Made by a program: the position numbers and the translations under genes. Shown piece after piece: positions 35,561 through 48,331 of a DNA stretch of 64,000 nucleotides. The notes under the pieces were generated by a model that saw only the letters and a list, made by a program, of their open reading frames with translations, made no database searches and had not been told where the DNA came from. The stretch covers positions 113,658,965 through 113,722,964 of the forward strand of contig NC_044572.1 of the NCBI RefSeq assembly GCF_901933205.1. The letters are read 5' to 3'. Each line of letters begins with the position of its first letter. Within the stretch, counting starts at the first letter, position 1. The DNA comes from Camarhynchus parvulus (Eukaryota > Chordata > Aves > Passeriformes > Thraupidae).

Positions 35561-35635
35561 AATATAACAACCAAACCAACAGTACATGCTTAACGATTAT
35601 CAATTGTACAACAGTTTCTAACCTATTTTTAACAA

Positions 35636-35905
35636 AAAAGGTGGGGGCTGAGCGCAGGAGAAGCCTCTTGCCCTGGGCGGGGGTGATGCGGCGGGTGCTG
35701 ATGCGGAGCGCCGGTGTCGCGGCGGGGCCGGAGGCGCCCGCGGGGAGGAGCCCGAGGGATGCTCGGCGTGAGGCTCCGAGCGGGGCCGGAGGTGCTCATC
35801 CCGCCGGGCATCGGCCTGAGAGACAGCTCTCCAACACGCCTTCCAGACGGCGAATCGCACGGGCAGCCCCGCGCTGCTGCAAAGGTGTGTCCGTGCTCGG
35901 TGAAG
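35636..35905 (+). promoter_or_regulatory. Short CpG island, possible promoter/first exon
   Basis: About 270 bp of very GC-rich DNA with over 30 CpG dinucleotides, in a window where CpG is otherwise rare. It starts abruptly at GGTGGGGGCTGAGCGCAGGA and fades after GTGTCCGTGCTCGGTGAAG. Possible splice donors on the plus strand are AAAG|GTGTGT (about 35884) and CTCG|GTGAAG (about 35900), so it could be a first exon with promoter. Frames in both directions are open only because GC-rich DNA lacks stops; none is recognised. It lies about 80 bp after a plus-strand LTR, so a retroviral leader is another possibility, although no clear primer-binding site or gag follows. The strand is inferred. Confidence 0.55.
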
Positions 35906-38893
35906 TAGTAAAATGCATGCTGTGCTTTGTAAAATAAGGCAGTATTTAAACAAAGCTCAATGCAGCATAATAAATATCAAATATAATGCCACAGCAGTTG
36001 CTTTTTTTTTGCTTTTCCATGTGTCTACCTGATTCTTCCTAGTGCTGTTCTTTTTAACAACCATCTTTGGCACAGCATTGTGTAAATGATGGCAGCAGCT
36101 CTCCTCCAGCACATCCGTTTATCCAGGTGAACTTCTTGGCCTTTACTTAAGGTAAAGTCTTTAAGGAAACAGTTACTGCTCGAATTGCGATGTTCATTTT
36201 GTTGTGTGCAGGAAGAGTTTTTGTTAAAGTCCACATGAAACCCATTTTCCTCAGAGCTTTGAGTTCAAGTGGATTTCTGTTTGGTGTTCAGGCTGCAATT
36301 TCAGAGGGAAAAAGGTTTTTCCTTTTTTCATGTCTGCTGCTTTGCTAGACTTAGACCAACTTATTCCAGCAGGGAATGAACATTTCTCCCCAGGCACCCA
36401 ACAACATAGTTTACAGTTCAGTCTGCTGCAGGGTTCATTCGTTCAGTGTTGAAATGTCTTGATTTTGAAATGTACCAGTTTGAAAACAGACACCCTGGTT
36501 TGGCTTTTGACAAGCAGGCCTTCTAGGTCTTGCTGCTCTTTTTAAAAAATGTGAATACCAGAATGGAAGATAGCTGTTTTTTCCTGTGACCACGCTGTAT
36601 CATCCTGTTTCACAGTCAGTTGAAAACTTTGGCAGTCCATACATAGTCTCCCTGGAGATGCAGAACTGGGGTGCAGGTTTTTAATGATTCCCAAAGCATA
36701 ATCTTGCCTGCTTATTCTACAATCACTTTATACAAAACTTTTAAAAGCATTAGAAAGAAAATAACCTAGACCTTCATTCTGGTGTCGGTGACATTGATTG
36801 GGACATGCACTGAAAAATATCTAAACCATCTAAACCAACCTGAGGTCAGAATTAGGCCTGTCAGTTTGCACTGTGGAGAAGGGAATTGTCTCATCTGGGA
36901 TGCTCACTCATGAAAGCATCTGGTCATCTGTGTAATGTAGTAATCGCTTCACACAATGGGATTATAAACCATGTTTATGGACACGGTCTGTTTGTTTGTG
37001 TGATTTTGAGTCACTGGTTTGATGCTCAAGCCCTAAGCTGAAGTACTCATAGATATGAGTGCATGGCAAATGTTATATTAAGCTGTAATTGTTGTCATCA
37101 GATGCTGCCTTCACTTAAATTGCAGGAGGGCATGTAAATTTTTTTTTAACTTCCGGTCCACCTGACTTTTTGTACCCATGCAGAAGCAATCAAACTGAAA
37201 AGCTAAAACAGGATGCAAATACACTTTACAAAATGACTCAAATAAACTCTGCCAGCCTCACTCTGCAGATTGTAAGGCAGAGATGCCTTCAGCAAGGCGT
37301 AAGTGAGCTCTTCATTATTTAACATCTCTAACATGCTATGAAGCCTTCCAAGCTGAGTAGAACATTCAAAAATGGACCTTCTGGAGAAGCCCCAAGACTC
37401 ACATCTGGAAGTTTCCCACCTGAGCATGCTAAGTTTGCAGACTTGTAGCTCACTTACAAATCAAGTCTTTTACCCTGTAAGGAAAATGGCAGAGTAGCAT
37501 ACAACAATCAATAAAAATTTGCAAAAAATCTACTGTACATCATGTTTTTAGAGATCTTTGAAAATTAAGGTTAAAAATTAAGGAAAATTAAGGATCTTTG
37601 AAAATTTAGGATTATTTTTCTAGGGCTGAATTACTGTCAGGAAAAAGAAAAGAACTTTTGTAAATTCATTGCTTAAAAGAAAGATGCTCCAAACTGGGTC
37701 ATTTTGGATTTATAGCTGGAAGGAGAAAGGGAAGAGATGTGCAAGACTGACAATAGCCTTCACATAGATTGTGTTATTCGGTCACATGAAGCTAAAACCA
37801 GGGCTCGAGATGGTCCATGTTTACCCAGTAAAAGAGGGAAGACATGGATCTGGAAAACTTCCACCCAGTGCTCTGGGTATACTGGGTACAGCACCCACGC
37901 AGCCTTGTGCCACACACCCTGCCCACTGCACCCTTGAAGACTGAGGGGGCAGAAGAGCTGGGGCAATGATTCTTAGTATATGTGAATTTCTGTCAGCCGT
38001 CATGGGAGGCCCTTGAGCCAAGAGAGGAGACATCAATAAGAAGGAACAGCGTGAAGAGGAACCAAAGCCATTTGCTCTTTTAGACAAGTTGATAAAAGAA
38101 CATCGAATGCTAGGAATGGAAAAGGCAGGACTGAAATGCTCCTGGCAGCCTAGAGATCAGGTAAGCTTGTGGTGGCAGGCAGGGCTCAAACAACATCATT
38201 TCACACAGCAGGCAGCATGCTTCAATATTACTGTTATTGACTGCACTGGTAGACACAATGTCTAATGCACATGAATAAACCACTTCAACTGGTGGGAAAA
38301 GTCCTGTTCCATGCATTAAAGAAAACTCATTACTCATTTCCCAGTTGCACCAGCACCTAGAGGTGCTGAGGAGCACGCAGGTTTGGATTCCTCAGGTCAA
38401 GTGTTGAGTCTGATTTTCTGTAGTCCTCTGCATTAGGGCTCTGGGTTGGCCTAAAGCCACACACTAAAGAGGCTTCTGACCTGCAGGGCTTTAGGAAAAA
38501 GACTGCCTGTGTAGTGGAAACTTGACTCAATCCACCTTGCAATTCTGATTATCATCCTCAGCCAAATGTGGCATCAAAGGAAGGTCCAAGATGCTAACAG
38601 AAGTTATCAGTCCCCCTTTGGTTTTCTTCTTTGGCAGTAATGTTCAGACTATTTATGAAAAGAAATATCCATCATCTTGTAATTTAGGAGCTGACTTTGA
38701 ATCTCAGTTTTCCTCTCACACATGAATATTTGAATTCATCTTGGAAACTGGTTCAACAACGTCGTTCAGCTGGCACTGATGGCTTCTGAAGTTCATTGTG
38801 AAGCTTGACAAAAACAGCATCAAGAGGATTAAATCAGTCTTGGAAGTGTAAATGACTGTAACATGATGACCTTAATGTTGGAAGTAAGTTTTG

Positions 38894-38928
38894 TATGTGC
38901 ATGTATGTAATATTCATACATACACATA
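38894..38928. repeat. TATGTG-type inverted repeat, 14-bp arms
   Basis: TATGTGCATGTATG (38894-38907), loop TAATATT, CATACATACACATA (38915-38928). The arms pair at 13 of 14 positions. It resembles a palindromised TG/CA microsatellite. Confidence 0.8.
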
Positions 38929-39276
38929 ACACATATACAGTAGAGACTAATTTTCAGGGCCATAGTACATATCTTGACACCATTCCTCCACATACAAGTT
39001 TTGCTGATTCTTTCCACAAGAAAAAAATCTCCCATACATGAGCTTAGAATTCTTATTGAATGTAAAATGCTGAATTAAAATTGACATTTCTGTGCCACCT
39101 GCAGTGCAAGGATTTCTGACAGTAACTGTTAACCAATTTAATGCCATACAGATTTAGTCACAGGAAGGAAAAACAATTGAAGCTTTACATCATGAAATTC
39201 AATGCTGCATTTAGAGGAGAAGGAAATTTAGTTACTTGGCCCGGGGGTCCTTTTAAATGCTCTCCTGGAGAAAAGG

Positions 39277-39296
39277 AAAAAAAAAAAAAAAAAAAA
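39277..39296. repeat. Poly(A) tract
   Basis: Twenty consecutive A bases preceded by GAAAAGG. No target duplication or retrocopy body is recognisable upstream, so it is treated as a simple homopolymer. Confidence 0.9.
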
Positions 39297-40243
39297 GGAA
39301 GCCTATCTTTTCTTCAGACGCTGGTCAATTTATTTGTTTAAAAACACTTTGTAGGATTTTTTTCCCTATGCCTTTTTCAGTTTGGAGCACTGTGCAATGC
39401 CCAGGGAATCCTCTTCCTCTGTCTGTGGCAGTGGGTGGCAGAGCCTCTCTTGCTCTGGCAATGCTTGCTGGTGAGAGAAGGACTAGAAAAGCAGTGTGAA
39501 TGGTGTTGGGTAGGCACTGCTGCCATCTCTGCTCCTGCCATGTGAGGAACGCCTCCAAGCCCTGCTCCATCTTTGGGGCTGGGTGACAACCACCTTCCCT
39601 GTCATTACAGGGGACTTGCACAAGACACTTGACTTTGATTTTCATCCATGTTTCTAGTTAAGTCCCTCGAGAGGGCAGCGTTAGAAATGAAACACAGCTG
39701 AAAGCCATTCCTTTTCTCTTAAATAAAGTCACCATTCCTCTCAGCTGTGGTCTGACTGGTTTTTGGTGGATGTGGGGATGGTGTGAAAAGCTTCAGAGAT
39801 TTTGTATTCTCAGGCATAAGAGCTGTCACCACGTCCTCTCTCACACAGCTCCTGGCACCTGATGACACCACTCATGTGACTTCTGTGCAGGAGGAGGGGA
39901 GCTGGAGCTGCACAAACCTGATGGGTCTGGCTGAGCTGGCAGACCTGTGCAATCATCCCAGAGCACTGCCCGTGGCGACAGCTTTCAGTAAATCATGTGG
40001 TACTTCTAGGTTAGCTAGCATAAACTAGCAATAATCTTACAGCCCTGACAGACACAGTATCATTTGCAAGAATTTTCCAGGATGTCAGAAATCTGCTGTC
40101 TACCAATCAGCACACCTTCTATTCACCTGGACAAATGTTCCCTTTAAACTTCATTGTTTTCCAGCTGTAAGTCCTCACACCTGTGTCCACACTGCAGCTG
40201 AAACATCTGTTCTCCAGCTTTGCAGCTGGAAGCTGGAGTCCCC

Positions 40244-40259
40244 CTCTCTCTCTCTCTCT
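40244..40259. repeat. (CT)n microsatellite
   Basis: About eight CT units followed by a T-run. Confidence 0.9.
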
Positions 40260-40544
40260 TTTCTAAATGTGGTGCAAAAGGTGTCATAGTATGTTTGGAT
40301 TGGGTCTGAGAGAATTCTCATTATATTTCCCCTGAAATCTTTACTCCAGGACTGTTGTGGCCATCATGAACAGATATCCAATCTATTTCTTAGGGAACAG
40401 TGGCATGCTGCCAAAAAAAAAAGTGCTAAGGATTGAGATATCCATATCTTAGTTAGAGAAATTAATATTGTTTTGGCCTTTTTCCTCTTTGGTGAGTCTG
40501 GGGTGTCCAGTGACAGAATTCCAGGGAAGGACCTGAAGTTTGCG

Positions 40545-40785
40545 TCAGGAGAAGTCTGGGTTGTATATTAGGAAAAGGTTCTTCACCCAGAGGGTGGCTG
40601 GGCACTGGAACAGGCTCCCCAGGGAAGTGGACACAGCTCCAAGCTTGACAGAGCTCAAGAAGCATTTGGACAATGCTCTCAGGCACATGGTGTGACTCTT
40701 GGGGATGGTGCTGTGCAGGGCCAGGAGTCGCATTCACTGATCCTTGGGGTCCCTTCCAAATCCACATATTCTGTGAAATGATTCC
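40545..40785 (+). repeat. CR1 LINE, 5'-truncated 3' end, well preserved
   Basis: The plus strand reads TGTATATTAGGAAAAGGTTC, TTCACCCAGAGGGTGGCTGG, GCACTGGAACAGGCTCCCCA, CAAGAAGCATTTGGACAATG, CTCTCAGGCACATGGTGTGA and CTCTTGGGGATGGTGCTGTG, then a GGGTCCCTTCCAAATCCACA and ATATTCTGTG tail. This is the C-terminal ORF2 and 3' UTR of the CR1 subfamily with the 'caggcacatggtgtgactcttggggatggtgctgtgcagggccagg' 3' UTR. It is closer to the remembered consensus than the other CR1 copies here, so it is probably among the younger ones. It is truncated at the 5' side and inactive. Confidence 0.94.
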
Positions 40786-43197
40786 CCTGTCACATCCTTT
40801 AAGTATATGCTTTGCTCCTCAGGCTTACAAATCCTAATTCCACTGAAACTTCTGGTTCACAATCTTCCTGCAGACTGGGCAGAAATACAACATGGCAGAG
40901 CAATGGACCAAGACAAATGGAAAAAGAAAATTGTATTTTTCAGGCTTTAACATGGTGCCTGGAAAAATTATTTGACACCATGAGCTGCAGAGCTGCTGGG
41001 GAAAAGTGCTCTTGTGCCCAGAGAAATATTCCCAAACTGCTGCTGGCCACTGTTAAAACTGGTTGGACTTCTGGCTCTTAGTGGAGTGAATATTTGGTGA
41101 CAAGTGCTGCTGACAGCTTTTAGGTGTTACAGCCTTAGAGGGAGAAGTAGTTCTGAGTAAATGCTTAATCCACAGGCTAGAACCATCTTGTTGGATAACT
41201 GGAAGTGAAGGAGATTTATAAGGGAAAATGTTGAGTCTGGATGCCTTGAGGAGAAGAAGGGTGACTTTTTTCTGTGAGTCGGGTTCTGCCCCCAACTGTG
41301 AGGACTTTACTATTTGCTAGTTTCTTAAATATTGTTTTAATAACTTTTTGTCTTACTTATGGTATGGTTATGCTGTAATTACTGTCTTAGTTTTTGTTTC
41401 TGTCCAGAGACAAAATGAGTGGGTTTGGCTGGTATTTTGGCTGCTTAGAGGAGGATCACAGAACTATCAAACTTAGATTCTGACCACAGTTTCATTCTGC
41501 AATGAAATAAAATACAAAATTCATCAGTGACTAAGCAGAGAAGATTTCAAATAATGTTCTCTTCCTTTAACTGCACTTATTTTTGATGAAAAAGTTTTTC
41601 CCATCATTATGGTTTCTGAGTTGCCCAGTCAGAGAAGTATTTAGCTGTATTTTACCAAACTTGTAATAGACACTGAAACCTTCAGCCAAGAGAGCCTGGC
41701 CTTTCTGGCCATGCATATACTTACACAGGACTCAGCTGCTGAGTACAGTACCATAAACCCACAAAATGTTCCATTTCCAAGGAAACTGAAAGCTCTGCTT
41801 TTTGAAAAATGCACACAATTTATTACTCATTTCTACTACCACACTACTTCAGAACTATTTTCCCCAGCTAGAAGAATATGTGTTTTCTAACACAAAGTGA
41901 ATTGAGGAGCTGGCAGTTGCTGTAGGACAGAGCTTTTTCCAGGATCACCATGGTTTCACCCTAACACTCATTCTCATACCTCCCCAGAAAAGGTGCCTGA
42001 TGAATGTGGTTCAGAGGTGACCACCAGAGGAAGTCTGCCAGCTTGGTGGCTCCATGACCTTGGGCCTCATTTTAAAGGGTAGGCAGATAAGGGTTCATTG
42101 AGACTTTCAAAAGCTCTTAGACACCTCTTTCACCTTGAAATCAAGTCATTACCACAGCTGCAGCCTGTCAAGAAAGTGAAGTGAGAGCTGACAGAAAAAT
42201 CCCTTCCTCTTTTGTACCAATGTGCAGCAGAGAAAAGTATGGCACTTGTTCTTCTCACCTCTCGCCACAGAAGTAAGTGCTTGATGCTTTAGAAAGTCCA
42301 CAGCTGGATGGCTTGAGAACCACTCTCTGCTAATATTATCATCTGTGCTGAGACCTTGTGCTGAGCTTCCCATGTCTGGGTGTTCCTGCTCAGGAGGACA
42401 AGGCAAAGAGACAGCACAAGATTTTATCTGTTGGCTCAGTGACAGTGTGGGTGCTTCTCACTGGTTAGACTCACCAGTAGAATCCAGGTTGGGTGATGCA
42501 CACTGTGTCCCCAAGACAAGCACCTGCACACAGGATGGCATTTCAATGCCTGGGGTGTGGATGGTCAGCACAAACTGTGCATCTGTAGCTAGTGAAAGAC
42601 ATCAGTAGTAAGCACAAAGATGCTTTTTGCCCCACCCTGAAACCCTGACTTAAATTTTTGACTGAAAGAAATCCTTTGGGATGAAGTGAGATTTACTTCT
42701 ATCCCGTGACAGTACAACACAACACTTTTTCAGTAAGGAGACTTATATATTCCCCACATGCAGTGGGAAAGGGGAAACCATTAGCTGTCACATGCTGCAT
42801 CCTTGTTGGAGCCTCAAAAAGCTGCAGGACTGAATTAAGGGCAGACAGAGGAAAGCTGTGTTTGTAAAAGTCAGGGTGAATGCTGCAGGATCTGCTTACC
42901 CTGAAGGATTGAATGGCAAATGTCTAACACGCATTTTAACCAACATTGCTGCAAGTCAAGGAAGCTAGAACTTGTGTTTCAAGAGTGGATAGAATACTGA
43001 AAGATTTGGAAGAGAGCTAAAGCTTTCAGATAAATTAGAGCTGAACAGGCATTTGGCTTTAAGCTGAGGACAAATGAGAACTAAAACTGGAAATTCAGGT
43101 TTTGAATTAGGTTTCTGATACCCCATAAGTAAGCCTGGTAGCTTCTCAGAGCACAGTGCCAGAAGTTAAACATTTATGTTGTTGTTGACTTTGCAAG

Positions 43198-43239
43198 ATT
43201 GGCCAATTTGGCCAATCAGTTTGGTCAGTTCTGACCAAA
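43198..43239. promoter_or_regulatory. Tandem CCAAT palindromes and inverted repeat
   Basis: ATTGGCCAAT (43198-43207) is a perfect palindrome holding CCAAT on each strand and is followed directly by TTGGCCAAT (43208-43216). Four bases later lies TTTGGTCAG-TT-CTGACCAAA (arms 43220-43228 and 43231-43239), a perfect 9-bp inverted repeat. Motifs of this type are bound by NF-Y (CCAAT) and NFI-like (TTGGC) factors. That this copy is functional is only inference; no promoter or gene lies beside it. Confidence 0.45.
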
Positions 43240-45870
43240 GTAGGGAAGGGGCCACCTTCTAGAAACCCCCCAAGTTCCAAATCGGAGCAAGTTCATAGTT
43301 CAGATCCCCTTGCTCTACAAAGTGGTCTTGGTGAGGAATCTGTTTTGCTTCTGGTCCATTCCTACTCAGCATGGATTTGAATAGTATCAGGACTTACATA
43401 AACTGAATTAATGCTATCAGAAGTTTCCGAAGTGCTGCATTTCTGATGTAATTTTCTGCTCTCATTCTCGTTCTGTAAGATCGTTCAAGCTGTTTTCCCA
43501 AGAAACACCACTCAGCTGCATCTTATTTGTGGCTGATCCTGGACAGCATAGACAAAAAGAGGCTTAAGTCTTCACAGACAGCAAAGGATCTGCCATCACT
43601 GCCAGTAAAGAAATGGCAATTGGCATTACCACAAAGTTATTTCAAAGGCAGCAGCCATTAAAGAACACCTCTTTTAATAGAAATTGATGATTTAAAATTT
43701 TTGGCATGATTTGCTGGGTTTGAGGTTCTTTTAGTTTCTTAGAATCTGATTTTTCAATTAGATTAATTTTTCTTTTTCTTTAAGCTTATACACAGTCTTT
43801 AATCAATGTTGAACACAATAAACCCATGAGTGACCTGGCCTGATTTAATTCATGGCTGACACTGCTTAAGGAGGAAAATTAACTAGATAACCTTCAGTGG
43901 TTCTGGATTTTCCCATTATGTAAATAAATCTAGCAAAGTTATGATGAGAAGTCTGAAATCTGAACTCCCACATCCCACTAATGTCACCTCAGTGAAAAAC
44001 TCTTGGGTTCTCCTGTGGCATTGTTATCTTGCAGGAAAGAAAATAAGTTTAAATGGCATGATGTCTGGTTTATTGCTTCAGTTTATATTAGCATCATTAC
44101 TTTCAGCTGTGTTTCCTAATACCTTGTATGATGACTGTATCCAGTTGGACTCAAGGCAATTGCCTTATGTGAATATGATTTAATAGTAATAAAAGAATAC
44201 CTTTTGGACAATTACACATAACTATCTCAAGTAGTTCTGAAGGCAAATCAAAGTGTTCATGCGGTTGGTGAAAAGAATTTTGAGTTAGCCACATCATTAG
44301 CTGTTCCTGAGAGAGAGGAAATGTGAATTCTGGTGAGTTAAATGATTTGGCTGTGTGGAAATATTTCTCGGGTTCAAAACTCTTGCCTTATCTCAGTCTG
44401 TGACTTTGTTCCTATAGCTTTATTTGCCTATCAGGATACTGATTGACATTACTAAACCATGTTTAAAAACCTCTTTTCCAGCAAAATCAGCATATTAAGG
44501 CTTGGAGCTGTCTGGGACATAAGCAAAATTTAGAAATGGCTAGAAATGTGTATCTTTTTCAAGAGCAGAAATCCCTAATGACATAGCTTTAATTTTCTTA
44601 GAGAGTGTTCAACCAATTCTGTGCAAAACCACATGGTATCTAGTCCTCTCCTCTCTTTTCCATCACTGCCTTTGAAATTCAAAGCAGATTCAGTGTGAAA
44701 CTGTTTGTTTATTTTTGGAAAACAGCTAGACTAGGAGAAATGTTCTGCTATCATATGCATATTTGTGGGGGGGAAAGTCAGTAGGATTGATTCTTTTTCA
44801 TTTTACATTGTACTCAACATTAAAATTCTATTCAGTTCTGCTCAGTACAGAAAATTTACCTTAGGGGGGGTATCTTTAAGTGACTTTGATGATCTCCTAA
44901 ATTCAACTACTGAAGGAATATAATTTGTGACCTAAGTTAAACACAATCCTCTTTAGTGACGGTAAGGAAGCTGAGGCTTTCCAACAGATCTGCAAACTAG
45001 ATTTTTCTCTAAGAAACAAAAAGCCCTCATACTTCAACATACCTATGTAGCCCTGAGTTGTGAAAAATGCAAAAATTAGCAGTAAAAGTATCAGTGGAGT
45101 AAAAAATTCTGTTAAAAAACGATAAAAAGGCAGTTGTCTCAACAAAACATTTAAAAATTGTATTTAAACATCTGCTTTGAGTTTGGACTGTTTTTTAAGT
45201 ACTTGCACCTGAGTTTTGGCAGAAACAGCAGCTCAGGTTCTTCATGCCCATTCCACTCCAGGTGAACCAAGCAATCTGTGCTGTATCCTCCCCTGAAGAC
45301 TGTGCTTTTGAGAAAAGTGGAATATGAGGGGATCTAGACTGCTATCCCTGTTCTGCATCACAGTAGCCCATTCAGGTGCATGCTATCTTTTAATCAATCT
45401 AAACCACAATGCTGAGTACAAATGGAAAATTAGGGACTAAATACCTTCTTAGTGGTAGATCAAAAAGTCATAGAAAAATCAGTATTACTTCTCTCCAGTC
45501 ATTTTCAGAAAGATATTTTCTTTTCAGAGACACTTCTACAAAAAAAACCTGCTGACTAGGTCTCTTTATTGGAGAGCAGCAGAATCTGGCAACATTTTTT
45601 CCTGACAGTTTTTATTCTTGTGCCAGCAACTGGGGTCACATAGATTTATCAGTGCTGGTCCTGTGCCACCATGGCATTATAGATGTTAGAAGGCTAAATA
45701 AATACTTTGTAACAACCCCATCCTGTCATCTGAATAAAGTGGAGTTTATAAGTGCATTTTGAATAATGAAATTAGCTGGAGCTGTGCTGTTTGAACTCTG
45801 CTGAAGAAGTTAGCTAGAATTAACACAAATGGGAATGACTGCTGAAACAAACAGGGGAAAGAGATGGCAT

Positions 45871-45896
45871 TTTTTTTTCTTTTTTTTTTTTTTTTT
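45871..45896. repeat. Poly(T) tract
   Basis: T-runs of 8 and 17 broken by a single C. Confidence 0.9.
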
Positions 45897-46563
45897 GTAT
45901 GAGGAAAAGAGAAGATGTTCTCCAGCTGTGTGGAAATAGAGTTCAAATCACAATCATTACCCTATTTTACACAAACCACTGGATTGTTTGGTTAGGGTTC
46001 AGATAATTAATGAAGAGCAAAGGGAAATTCCTATTTTTACTGAAGACATACTTCATTTTGCTAGATGGAGTTAGTTTATATTACTGGGAAATGTGGCATA
46101 CTCTGTTTGTTCCTGTAAAGCAGGGAAGATCAAATGCTTTGAAGTATTACAAGTTGAACTTTTAGTGGGGGGTAACTCTTAAACTCCCTTGGGAAAAAAA
46201 ATATAGAAGAAGAAGAGTTATGACAATTGCAATGTTTCTTATGAGTTCTGGTTGACACTACAAAACTGATATCCCAAGAATGGGGCTTGGAGGCTGCAAT
46301 CTGATTTTGGGGCTGCATACTAGGTAGGATTGCTGCATCTCCACATTTTGTTTTTTGATGGAGGTTCATTTCTGATTTTTGAAACTGAGGAACTTTGGCC
46401 TGAAAATACATTAGTTTGGAGATGGAGTCCCCTTTCCAGGAGAAAGAAGAGGCATGAATAGTGCCTTGCTATGTGGTGACAAAGTTTGGAGGATCAGGGA
46501 CTGTGAGCAAATCAGCCAGGGGAAACAGAGACAAGCACCAATTTGCAGAGTAGGCACCTTTTT

Positions 46564-46700
46564 GGAATGGAATGGAATAGAATGGAATAGAACTATTTCA
46601 GTAGGAAGGGACCTGCAGTGATCACCTAGTCCTTCCCCAAAGGAGAGTCAGAGCAGAAAAGTTGCATCAGGCCAGTCTTTTTCAATATCCCATCATTTAG
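46564..46700 (-). repeat. CR1-like LINE 3' end with GGAAT-type tail
   Basis: The tail is GGAATGGAATGGAATAGAAT followed by GGAATAGAACTATTTCAG. Then comes TAGGAAGGGACCTGCAGTGA and TCACCTAGTCC, the reverse complement of a CR1 3' end of the subfamily with 'agaactatttcagttggaagggacctac'. Homology fades after about 46640. It is a short, diverged, minus-strand copy whose tail has expanded as an (AATGG)n-like microsatellite. Confidence 0.75.
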
Positions 46701-48331
46701 AAAGGCCTCAGAAAAAATGCAAAACCATTGGAAGGATAGAATACTTTCCCACAGTACTTTTTGTTCCAGCAGTAACCTGCATTGCCTCAGGGCACTTCCC
46801 TCCTCTGGAAATCAGCTCTGGTCTGATGCATCTGGGGCACACACATAGGCTGCTTGTTATTTTTTATTTAGATCTGCATTTTATTTAGGTATGCAGACTC
46901 ACTGTGTGAAGTCATGGTCCCTGACCCATGGCAAGTTATTTCTGTGGCCTCTGACATTGCTTGCAGAGGCAGGAAGTAAAAAAGGGAATTTTGAAATTTG
47001 CAAAGGATTTCACAGGGAAACTCGTAGGGGAAGGAGGTGCCTGTAGCATGTTATGTATGTGGTCAGCACAAAGCATGTTACTCAAGAGCTGTGGGAGTCT
47101 GAAAGGAGACCTGGTCAGCAGTATCTGCCACAGCTAGGCATAAAGATGTTTCCAGACTTCCCCAGAGCTGCTCAGTTTATTTTCTTTCGCCGTACCACTC
47201 TACAGAGATGACTAGAAGTGGAGCTCCAACAAGGGACTTCCTCAGGCTACTGAGTGGTCCATGAGGTCAGCACCAGGGCTAGGAAAATGATGGTCCTTGG
47301 CTGGAAATCTGCAGAAAGCTACCAGGATGTTCACAAAGTATCAAAATGTTCACATCAAAAGAGCAGGGCAGAGTTACAGCAACTCAGACCAAGAAAATGT
47401 GCTCTCACTGTGCTGGGGTGTAATCACAGCTGCCACTGAAGTGAGAGAATATTTAATTCTCTGTCCATCCAGGTAATGGGAAGGTAGTGGGAAGCATTAA
47501 AACCTTTTCAGAGCACTTAGACACAGATTTTTGCATAGTGATCAAAGTAGTCCTTTTCAAGGTACTACCAATTACATCATCTTTGGAGGAGGCTGTGGCA
47601 TTTCTGTGAAGCAGATTTCTGCCCTGCGCTGCTTTGGCTGTGTCTCACCAGTAGATCAGACTTTGTGCATAGCCTCATGAGCTGCAGTTTCTTGCTCATA
47701 TGAAGATTTGAGAAAGGTTGAGTGTTATTAAAATTCAGAGTGCACTGGGCTTTATCAAGACTTAAAATATTTATCAAGCCACAGTTCATCAATAATCACA
47801 GCAGGCAGTGCTGTGGACTTTAGCTCAGTTTCAGATAATAGCAATGTTGCCACCATATTAAGTTGGAAGATAGATGGAAATGAGAATATGATTAATCATT
47901 GTTAGCCTTGCTTGGCTGATGTGTGTTTGCCTTTTAGGTCATGTATATGCATGATTTTTTTCAATGCACAAATATCTATTATGCATGTACTGCCACACAA
48001 TTTCTTTCAGATTTAGTTAAATAGAGTGAATCATTTTGAGAGGAGTCAGGCAGTTTGAATACTTCGCATTGCCGTCACAGACGAACAGAACTCAGCAGGA
48101 TCCCCACACATCATGTGCATACAATTTTTAGCAGCATTCACTTCTACCATCAAAAGTACATTATAGGTGTTTTAAATCACTGACATATTATGAAGATTCC
48201 TTGTACTTCTCCTAATGTCTAATCCCACAGCTTTTTCAGGGAAGTGAATGTGAAAGAAGGCAAGGGTAGTATTTTGTGATGCCTTGATTCTTCAGGATAA
48301 ATATCATTGTTCTGATAAAGATCTGCATAAT
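46701..48331. other. Unique sequence, nothing recognised
   Basis: About 1.6 kb of AT-rich DNA with no recognised repeat, splice pair or tandem structure. Confidence 0.4.

Larger units (their letters stand above)
35906..40544. other. Unique sequence, no gene recognised
   Basis: About 4.6 kb after the CpG island. It includes a TG/CA inverted repeat (38894-38928), a 20-base A-run (39277-39296) and a CT microsatellite (40244-40259), listed separately. 37555-37615 has a small internal duplication of GATCTTTGAAAATT / AAATTAAGG units. No recognised repeat family or coding exon. Confidence 0.4.
40786..46563. other. Unique sequence, no gene recognised
   Basis: About 5.8 kb. A compact CCAAT/inverted-repeat cluster (43198-43239) and a long T-tract (45871-45896) are listed separately. 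G-runs of eight or so occur at 44767 and 44864. Otherwise it is ordinary AT-rich DNA with no recognised repeat or exon. Confidence 0.4.

Noticed and set aside
35618..35953. Open frames of about 100 codons on both strands over the CpG island
   Set aside because: GC-rich DNA has few stops; the frames are Arg/Ala/Pro-rich on both strands with no recognisable protein.
39277..39296. Poly(A) run as the tail of a processed pseudogene
   Set aside because: No parent-gene similarity upstream and no target duplication flanking it.
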